Source: Candidatus Endonucleibacter sp. (ex Gigantidas childressi)
Lineage (GTDB): Bacteria > Pseudomonadota > Gammaproteobacteria > Pseudomonadales > Endozoicomonadaceae
Assembly: GCA_030674875.1 (NCBI GenBank)
Contig: JASXSU010000001.1
Span: forward strand, 944,001 to 1,008,000
DNA: 64,000 nt
Reading direction: 5' to 3'
The notes under the pieces are model-generated. The model had not been told where the DNA came from and did no database searches. It was given only the letters and a program-made list of their open reading frames with translations. Below are positions 47,704 through 55,900 of this stretch, piece by piece (position 1 is the first letter of the stretch; every line of letters begins with the position of its first letter). The translations under genes were made by a program, and so were the position numbers.

Positions 47704-50700
47704 TTAAGAATCTATTTGTAAATTTCCGTCATCTAGCAATTTATTAATAATTTCAGCGTCTGTATTACCATAAACTGAAAGATCAACATTATCTAACGTA
47801 ACCTGCCTAGTTACATCACCACCTGCAACATCTCTAATATTAATGACTGTTTCACTACTACTAGTAGAAAAGTCTAGCAACTGTTCAAGACTATTGTCTT
47901 CATCAACCATAAGGTCACCTAGCAATAACACATCACCTTCATCAATATTAAAGTCAGATACAGAAAAACTAGTTTTATTTTCAGGAGTTACTGCCGCATT
48001 AAGATCAAAGGTATATATTGATGCGCCGCCAGATACCGAAATATTATCATGATTAGTACTAAATAAATCAGGGACTGTACCACTATCGGTGAGTAGGCTA
48101 TTTGCACCTGCATTATCAACATCGTCAATACTTGTTTGCGGAACAAGATTATTATCAGAAAACAGATCTGCGTCAGTAAAAATTACTTCTCTATCGTCGT
48201 TTGCTATAAACAAAGTGCCATCTTCATTTCCTTGAGTTTGCATATCTGGCGCGTGAGTTAATAGCTCTTGCATTGTAATGAGTTTATCACTACCAATATG
48301 TTCTGCTGCAATAGATGCTATTTCTTGCCCGTTAGCATTACTAAAGGTGATCTCATCACCAATATTAAAGCTAAATGAACCATCAGTATTTGTGATGCCT
48401 GTAATTCCTGAGCTGGTTGTGTAATTTACGCCTACCACTGGCAATGTACCCAGTCTTGCTGTTGTGAGCGAATCGTCGGTATGCGCGTCAAAGTCATCAC
48501 TTTGCATATCGGTGTATTTCTCTAGCATTTCTTGAACATGCTCCATAGCATCTTCTTCACTAACAAACTCTTTACCAATGCTTTCAACCAATGCTTTCAC
48601 TTCCTCTTCTGAAGCAGTGTGAAGATTAAGTTCTAAGTCTTCAAGTTTTGTATGTATTTCAGCGGTGATAACAATGTTATCACCCTCATCACTATCAAGT
48701 GATTGTAAGAATGTCGCCATGTTTTCAAGGTAGTGATCGTTCAAATTTCCTCGCTCAACGTTGGCAATATCTTGTAAGAATGTTTGACCGCTTTGAGCTT
48801 CTTCTGCGGTAATTGTCCCTAGTTCAATATTACCGATTGAGAAAGTGATTGTGTCGCCATTATTAAACAAGAATGCACCATCAGCATCAGTTAAGCCCGT
48901 TAGGCCTGATGAGGTAGTGTAAGCAACTCCGTCAATAACACCATCAATTAAAGTACCTACATTGTCAGGATTAACCATAATATTGAAATGAGTTTTTGCT
49001 GTTGCACCATCATCATCTGTGACTAAAATGGTGATAATATCACTGCCGTTATAGTTTGCATCAGGGGTAAACAGAATATTACCGTCAACATCCATTGATA
49101 GCGTTCCATTATTTGCTTTACTGTCAGTTAAGTTAACCGTGCCATCTATATCGTCAGCCGTTGCAACAATCGTTGTAGTATTTTCTTCAACACTAACAAT
49201 ATCTCTCTTATTTTCCACAATAATGTTCGGATTTCCTATAATAGTGAAAGAGATATCATTATCTGCTTTATTCTCTAGCGGAGAATCTCCTTCAAAATCT
49301 AAAAGGAATGTAATGTTATCCCACTGTGTGATCTCTCCGTGGTATGCTTTAGTAACATCCTCAGGCTCAAGTGCTTTATTATAGATTTGAATATCATCTA
49401 GCGTTCCATCAAAGTAGTTATCAACACCACCAACATTATAAGTGTTGTTAATATGTACTCTGTCTGGTGCAGGACCTGTATGGATTGGTTCAGGGTTTCC
49501 ATCTATATGGATTCTGAATTCATTACCATCTTTAATCCAAGTAATATGAACAGGTGTTCCTGCAGCTAAAAAAACATCTTGAATGATGTTATTAAATCGC
49601 TCACCTGTATCTTCATCATAAGCATCATAATGTAACCCTCCATTAGAGGGAGCCACCCACATAGAAGGTGATCTAAGATTTGCATCTTGAAAACCTAAGA
49701 ATCCATGAAAAAGACCATCGTTGATAGTTGCAGTATTTACCAAAACGCTAATTGTAAAATTGTCAGGATTTATTGTAGGATCATCAAAAGCAACTTTCTC
49801 TGTAATTCCATTCAAATTAAGTGAATGGTTGTCGACTTTTACCGTATCAGCAACATCAATTGTTGGGACATCATTTACATCATTTACTGTTATTACTGAT
49901 CTTGCTACAACTACTCCTCCATCATTATCTGTGGCAGTAACAGTAATAGTATCGGAACCATTATAGTTTTTATTTGGAGAGTAAGATATTGTTCCATTTC
50001 CATTTACAACTACTATTCCGTTTTCTGCTGTTGCTGTGGTTGTTACTGTTCCATCAATATCTGCTGATTCAAATGTAATAGTTATATTACCATCTTCATT
50101 AACTGTTTTTGTAGACTCAACATTTAAAGTAGGAGCATCATTGGTTCCCGTAATGGTAATTATTACCTCCTCTTCAGCCGACGCGGCATCGACCGCTCCA
50201 GAGTTGTCAGTGCCGATAATATTATATTTTAGAACAATGGTCTGATCTTTACCCAAAAAATCAAGGTTAGCGTTTGTGTTGTAACTCCAGCCTTCATTAG
50301 AAATAACAAATCCGCTCATAAGGGTGGCGCTAAGAATGCTAGTAAGTTCTCCTCCATTCCATGTGATACTAGTATCAGATTTGCTGACCGTAACAGTATC
50401 TTTACTATCCAAATCTGTGAAGCTAAGTATGCCATCAACGCTGAGACTGGCAGTGCTATCATCCTCGATCAGAGCTCCTGTGGTAGTAAGTGAAGCAATT
50501 ACTGGCTGGTCATTAGTGCCCGTAATCGTAATTATTACTTCCTCTTCAGCCGAAGCAGCATTGGCCGCTCCAGAGTTGTCTGTGGCTATAACATTATATT
50601 TCAGGATGATAGTCTGATCTTTGCCCAAAAAATCAAGGTTAACGTTTGTGTTGTAACTCCAGCCTTCATTAGAAAGAACAAAGCCGTTCATAAGGGTGGC

Positions 50701-52380
50701 GCTAAGACTGGTAGTAAGGTCTCCTCCACTCCACGTGATACTGGTGTCAGATTTGCTTACCGTAACAGTATCTCCACTATCCAACTCTGTGAAGCTAAGG
50801 GTGCCGTCAACAATGAGACTGGCAGTACTATCAGCTTCAACCAGGGCTCCAGTGCTAGTAATCGAATCAATTACTGGCTGGTCATTAGTGCCAGTAATGG
50901 TAACTATTACCTCCTTTTCAGCCGACGCAGCATTGGCCGTTCCTGAGTTGTCAGTAGCGATAACATTATATTTCAGGACGATGGTTTGATCTTTACCCAA
51001 AAAGTCAAGATTGGCACTTGTGCTGTAACTCCAGCCTGAATTAGAAATAACGAAGCCGCTCATAAGGCTGGTGCTAAGACTGCTAGCAAGGTCTCCTCCA
51101 TTCCACGTGATGCTGGTATCAGATTTGCTAATCGTAACAGTCTCTCCGCTATCCAACTCCGTGATGCTAAGTCTACCGGTAGTACTGAGACCGGTAGTGC
51201 TATTACTCTCTTCAAGAGTGCCAGATGCGTTAATCAAGTCAATTACTGGCTGATCGTTAGTTCCCGTGATAGTAATCGATAAAAAACTATTAGATGTTAA
51301 CCCCCCGCTATCAGACATCTGATAACGAATTAATAAATCCATCACTTCGCCATCACCGAGATAATCAAAATCAGAGCCAAGAGCAAATAACACCTGATTA
51401 TTACTAATACTTACCTCTCCCATTCCAACAAGAATATCGCCATTAGTATCAACAATATCAGTAGATAGCAGAATAGAAGAAGAAGGGTTGTCATTGACAT
51501 CAGCATCAGTATCATTAGCCAAAACATTTATTGTTAATGAACCATTTTCATCACTCGTGGCGACATCAGGGTTAGCAACGGGAGCTTCATTAAAATTTTC
51601 AATATCTATAGTTATTCTTTTCAACGTAGTTAAAGGAGGGATGCCATTATCTGTTACTTTAATGCTTAAGTCGTAACTGTCTATATTTTCGTAATCTATT
51701 TCCCCCACCACAGTTATATCACCAGTTGCAGGGTTAATAGCAAAACAGCCATCGCTATTATCTTCGACTATAGCATAAACGTGTGACTGAGCTTCGTCTA
51801 GATCTATTACCTTAACAGCCCCTATAGTGAATGAACCATCACTTGGTACGTTCTCGTTTACAGTGAAGCTTTGACTTTGAATAATTGGAAGGTTGTTAAC
51901 TGGTATAGCAGGGAGATCACCTCTTACATCTTCTTCAGTAAACTGACTCTCATCAATACCCACTACTCTATTGCTTTTATAAAAAACCTCATCCACATCC
52001 TTATCTGACCTCTCAATCAGGCTCTGGCTTGCCAGTCGATCTTGTTCAACTATCACTCCATCCTTGTCAGATGAGTCATTAGTTGAAAAATCATCAACTG
52101 GCTGATCAATACCATTACTATAATCTATCGAACTGATGCCAGCATCATCTAGATCAGACATTTCCATTAAGCGCTCTTGCTGTAGCCCAACAAGGATAGA
52201 TTTATTGTTAATAAGACTTATTTTTATCGGGAAATCATAGCTATTTAAAACAGTCTCACCAACAAACACTGCGCCTCCTGCATTAACTATTCTAATTGAG
52301 CCATCACCACTGATAACCTCAACAGGTTCAGAGTCTTCTGAAATATGACCAATTACAACATAATTACCATTTGAATTCAT
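47704..52380 (-). CDS. Gene D: VCBS/LamG type I secreted adhesin
   Basis: 1,558 aa from the ATG at 52380-52378; an upstream TTG run (52410) encoding MLLLLLGRGS is rejected because a GAAGGGG ribosome site lies directly before the ATG. Order: N-terminal module, linker, cadherin and 'VLANDTD' domains, three VCBS repeats (376-748), a cadherin-like repeat, a LamG domain (about 843-1003, from LNGITEKVAFDDP to LDDIQIYNKAL) and another cadherin-like repeat. A GTLIDG domain (from about 1140) contains a helical segment (HYLENMATFLQSLDSDEGD) and a second TTSSGITG motif. It ends in the secretion domain (about 1435-1558). The RTX nonapeptide is degenerate here (GGASIYTFDL). A surface adhesin role is inferred. 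Confidence 0.92.
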   Translation of the reverse strand: MNSNGNYVVIGHISEDSEPVEVISGDGSIRIVNAGGAVFVGETVLNSYDFPIKISLINNKSILVGLQQERLMEMSDLDDAGISSIDYSNGIDQPVDDFSTNDSSDKDGVIVEQDRLASQSLIERSDKDVDEVFYKSNRVVGIDESQFTEEDVRGDLPAIPVNNLPIIQSQSFTVNENVPSDGSFTIGAVKVIDLDEAQSHVYAIVEDNSDGCFAINPATGDITVVGEIDYENIDSYDLSIKVTDNGIPPLTTLKRITIDIENFNEAPVANPDVATSDENGSLTINVLANDTDADVNDNPSSSILLSTDIVDTNGDILVGMGEVSISNNQVLFALGSDFDYLGDGEVMDLLIRYQMSDSGGLTSNSFLSITITGTNDQPVIDLINASGTLEESNSTTGLSTTGRLSITELDSGETVTISKSDTSITWNGGDLASSLSTSLMSGFVISNSGWSYSTSANLDFLGKDQTIVLKYNVIATDNSGTANAASAEKEVIVTITGTNDQPVIDSITSTGALVEADSTASLIVDGTLSFTELDSGDTVTVSKSDTSITWSGGDLTTSLSATLMNGFVLSNEGWSYNTNVNLDFLGKDQTIILKYNVIATDNSGAANAASAEEEVIITITGTNDQPVIASLTTTGALIEDDSTASLSVDGILSFTDLDSKDTVTVSKSDTSITWNGGELTSILSATLMSGFVISNEGWSYNTNANLDFLGKDQTIVLKYNIIGTDNSGAVDAASAEEEVIITITGTNDAPTLNVESTKTVNEDGNITITFESADIDGTVTTTATAENGIVVVNGNGTISYSPNKNYNGSDTITVTATDNDGGVVVARSVITVNDVNDVPTIDVADTVKVDNHSLNLNGITEKVAFDDPTINPDNFTISVLVNTATINDGLFHGFLGFQDANLRSPSMWVAPSNGGLHYDAYDEDTGERFNNIIQDVFLAAGTPVHITWIKDGNEFRIHIDGNPEPIHTGPAPDRVHINNTYNVGGVDNYFDGTLDDIQIYNKALEPEDVTKAYHGEITQWDNITFLLDFEGDSPLENKADNDISFTIIGNPNIIVENKRDIVSVEENTTTIVATADDIDGTVNLTDSKANNGTLSMDVDGNILFTPDANYNGSDIITILVTDDDGATAKTHFNIMVNPDNVGTLIDGVIDGVAYTTSSGLTGLTDADGAFLFNNGDTITFSIGNIELGTITAEEAQSGQTFLQDIANVERGNLNDHYLENMATFLQSLDSDEGDNIVITAEIHTKLEDLELNLHTASEEEVKALVESIGKEFVSEEDAMEHVQEMLEKYTDMQSDDFDAHTDDSLTTARLGTLPVVGVNYTTSSGITGITNTDGSFSFNIGDEITFSNANGQEIASIAAEHIGSDKLITMQELLTHAPDMQTQGNEDGTLFIANDDREVIFTDADLFSDNNLVPQTSIDDVDNAGANSLLTDSGTVPDLFSTNHDNISVSGGASIYTFDLNAAVTPENKTSFSVSDFNIDEGDVLLLGDLMVDEDNSLEQLLDFSTSSSETVINIRDVAGGDVTRQVTLDNVDLSVYGNTDAEIINKLLDDGNLQIDS
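50136..51252 (-). repeat. VCBS array of gene D: 3 units of 372 bp
   Basis: 1,116 bp equals 3 x 372. The units are more diverged from one another (SITELDSGETVTIS, SFTELDSGDTVTVS, SFTDLDSKDTVTVS) than those of A and B, so this short array looks older or less homogenised. Confidence 0.93.
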
Positions 52381-52384
52381 AGAG

Positions 52385-52391
52385 CCCCTTC
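52385..52391 (-). promoter_or_regulatory. Ribosome site that sets the start of gene D
   Basis: GAAGGGG lies 4 bases before the ATG at 52380 on the coding strand. It makes the upstream TTG unlikely. Confidence 0.6.
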
Positions 52392-52597
52392 CCAATAATA
52401 ACAATAACAATTTTTATTTTTATTTATCTTCCCTTAACAGCATGATAATTATTAGCTGCTCTCACCTTCAACGACAATAGGTACAGATGTATGTTTTTTG
52501 TATTTTCAGAATATCCTCTTTATAATGTCGGCCGAACCAGTGATTTTATTACAATGCGGATTCAAATCTGTATTTCGTCTACTACGCTAACAAAGGA

Positions 52598-52660
52598 CAC
52601 AGTATTCACCGTATTCACAGTATTCACCGTATTCACAGTATTCACAGTATTCACAGTATT
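52598..52660. repeat. Seven tandem 9-bp repeats upstream of gene D
   Basis: Seven copies of 'cacagtatt', two of them 'caccgtatt'. The same locus has five copies upstream of E and two upstream of B and C. On the coding strand the tract lies about 220-280 bp before the start of D. Confidence 0.95.
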
Positions 52661-52924
52661 TAATTTATTCGAGTACGCAGTAGTCTGCTGGGGGTGAGTG
52701 AAGGCAATCAACAACTTAGCGCTTTTAAGATAGAATGGGGTATGCAAACATCAACCCTACGTTCCTAAAACTCAAGATCACAAAATAGTTTATCTTGGCA
52801 TCACTTAGCTAGAGCTAACTTTTTATAAAGATTACCAAGTAGTCACTTGATTCACAGTGAGAGCTACAACCTGCTAACAATTGGCTATCAACCCATCTCC
52901 AACTATCTTAGTTATTGTGGGAAT

Positions 52925-55900
52925 CTAAGAATCTATTTGTAAACTTCCGTCAACTAGCAATTTATTAATAATTTCAGCGTCTGTATTACCATAAACTGAA
53001 AGATCTACATTATCTAACGTAACCTGACTAGTTACATCACCACCTGCAAAATCTCTAATATTAATGACTGTTTCACTACTACTAGTAGAAAAGTCTAGCA
53101 ACTGTTCAAGACTATTGTCTTCATCAACCATAAGGTCACCTAGCAATAACACATCACCTTCATCAATATTAAAGTCAGATACAGAAAAACTAGTTTTATT
53201 TTCAGGAGTTACTGCCGCATTAAGATCAAAGGTATATATTGATGCGCCGCCAGATACCGAAATATTATCATGATTAGTACTAAATAAATCCGGGACTGTA
53301 CCACTATCGGTGAGTAGGCTATTTGCACCTGCATTATCAACATCGTCAATACTTGTTTGCGGAACAAGATTATTATCAGAAAACAGATCTGCGTCAGTAA
53401 AAATCACTTCTCTATCGTCGTTTGCTATAAACAAAGTGCCAGCTTCATTTCCTTGAGTTTGCATATCTGGCGCGTGAGTTAATAGCTCTTGCATTGTAAT
53501 GAGTTTATCACTACCAATATGTTCTGCTGCAATAGATGCTATTTCTTGCCCGTTAGCATTACTAAAGGTGATCTCATCACCAATATTAAAGCTAAATGAA
53601 CCATCAGTATTTGTGATACCTGTAATTCCTGAGCTGGTTGTGTAATTTACGCCTACCACTGGCAATGTACCAAGTCTTGCTGTTGTGAGCGAATCGTCGG
53701 TATGCGCGTCAAAGTCATCACTTTGCATATCGGTGTATTTCTCTAGCATTTCTTGAACATGCTCCATAGCATCTTCTTCACTAACAAACTCTTTACCAAT
53801 GCTTTCAACCAAGGCTTTCACTTCCTCTTCTGAAGCAGTGTGAAGGTCAAGTTTAGACTCTTCAAGTTTGGCATGCATTTCAGCGGTGATAACAATGTTA
53901 TCACCCTCATCACTATCAAGTGATTGTAAGAATGTCGCCATATTTTCAAGGTAGTGATCGTTCAAATCACCACGATCAACGTTGGCAATATCTTGTAAGA
54001 AGGTTTGACCGCTTTGAGCTTCTTCTGCAGTAATTGTCCCTAGTTCAATATTACCGATTGAGAAAGTTATTGTGTCGCCATTATTAAACAAGAATGCACC
54101 ATCAGCATCAGTTAAGCCCGTTATGCCTGATGAAGTAGTGTAAACAACTCCGTCAATAACACCATCAATTAAAGTACCTACATTATCATTTCCCTTTATT
54201 AAAAATTTAACTGTTGCTGTATCTGCTCCCCCATTACCATCTGAAAGAGTGTAAGTGAAACTTGCTTCAAGTTGCTCTCCATCATTAAGTCCAACTGTTG
54301 CTGCGTTTCCGATGAATTGAACTTGATCAACACCGTCAATATTTACAACAGTCACTGTTCCGATAACATTACCATTGGTATCAACAGCATCGGAAACGCC
54401 AGATATTGATAATGTATCACCATCTAGATCGCTATCATTCGCAAGAACATTGAAATTGCTAATCGCATTATCATCAAAGTTTGCCTGATGAGTAAACTGA
54501 TCTTCTGTATTTGGTGTTCCACTTTTAGTTACAGTTATTCCATTTGCATAATAAGGATTATCACCACTGAAATTCATTGCAAACTTAAGATTACTTGTCA
54601 TTGATGAAGGTATATCTCCATCCATTATAATTTTTGCTTCTGCTGCCGTTGCTCCTGTATCTTCAAAGACTTTAACATCTCTAATATCTCCAGTAACATC
54701 CCGACCAATAGTCATTGTATCAGACCAATCAAAGCCAGAACTACCTATATTACCTGTAACAGCTAACGAGCCATCAACATAGAGATGCATATCATTTCCA
54801 TCCAAACTATATACAAAATTATGCCATTCACCATCCGCTACATTAAGTCCTGTGGTGCTAAGTGTTTCAAAATTTGTACCACCATCCCAAGTATAAGTCG
54901 ATATATTACCATTTGAGGTAATAGTAATGCGTCTATCATGCCCTCCATCTCCAGTATACGAATCTATACCAAATAGTTGACCTTCTGCTCTATCTGTTTT
55001 AAACCACATTGATACCGTACTGAATCCTGTGCTATTTGAAAGCCCAGAGTCTATCTCAAGATTAGCGGCAGCAGTTAATTGTAATGTACCGACTAAATCA
55101 ATATCATCCATAGCAACTGGACCATCATTAATAGAATTAATGGTTAAATCCATTGTACCAGCCGTTGTAAGTTCACCATCAGAAACATCAAATGTTAAAT
55201 CTAATTCTCCACTAAAGTTAGCATCAGGAGTTACCGTAAATGTTCCATCTCCATTATCAACAACGGTTGCATTATCACCATTAACTTGAACATTTGAAGC
55301 AGTAAGTGCATCACCGTCTTCATCCGTCGCATTAGCCAACAAATCACCTTGTGTTAAAGTTATACTTGTATCTTCATCTGTATTTGCCGTGGCAGATCCA
55401 GAGAATTCAGGCCCATCATTTATATTAGAGATAACAAATTCAGTTGATGCCGTTGATGCAGCTGTTGTTCCGTTCGCATCTGTTGATGTTGCTGTTACAT
55501 TAACATCAAAAGTACCAAAGAAATTTTCATCTGGCGTAATTGTTAAATTGCTAAAATCCCAACCTAAAATATCAACTTCCCCACCATCTTCAGTAACTGT
55601 TACAGAGTTCACGCCATCACTCACAATTGTTCCAGCAAGTACGCCATCCATAACAACAGAGGTGATATTTTCTGAGCCATCTGTATCAACTAAGTCTGTG
55701 CTTAATCGAACCGTTAATGCTGAGCCCTCAAGTAATTCTGAAACTATTTCTTGGACAGTAATAACGTCAAGAACTGCGCCTATCCCATCACTACCAGGTG
55801 CATTAAGTTCTAATCTTGGGTTATCTGTTGTTGCTGTAAAGGTATAAGTGTAACTTTCCCATGACACCTCATTGGGTACAATAGTGTCAACTACAACCCC

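Larger units (their letters stand above)
52381..52924. other. D/E spacer: leader of D with 9-bp repeats and conserved tail of E
   Basis: 544 bp without a credible gene. Next to D is a leader shared with E (A/T-rich, GTTATT repeats). Then comes a block conserved upstream of B, C, D and E, then the 9-bp repeats, then about 240 bp shared with the E/F spacer and partly with the A/B spacer. This last part is what the IS30 copies replace elsewhere. Confidence 0.7.

Noticed and set aside
52440-52560. Sigma-70 promoter in the conserved leader block (TATAAA-like sequence near 52520-52530)
   Set aside because: No -35 box at suitable spacing, and the AT box is changed in B (TATCAA).
52562-52747. Small minus-strand frame with (NTV)n repeats upstream of D, with a similar one at 58578-58781
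   Set aside because: The repeat is simply the 9-bp tract read in frame. The upstream part is not conserved in B and C and no ribosome site is present.
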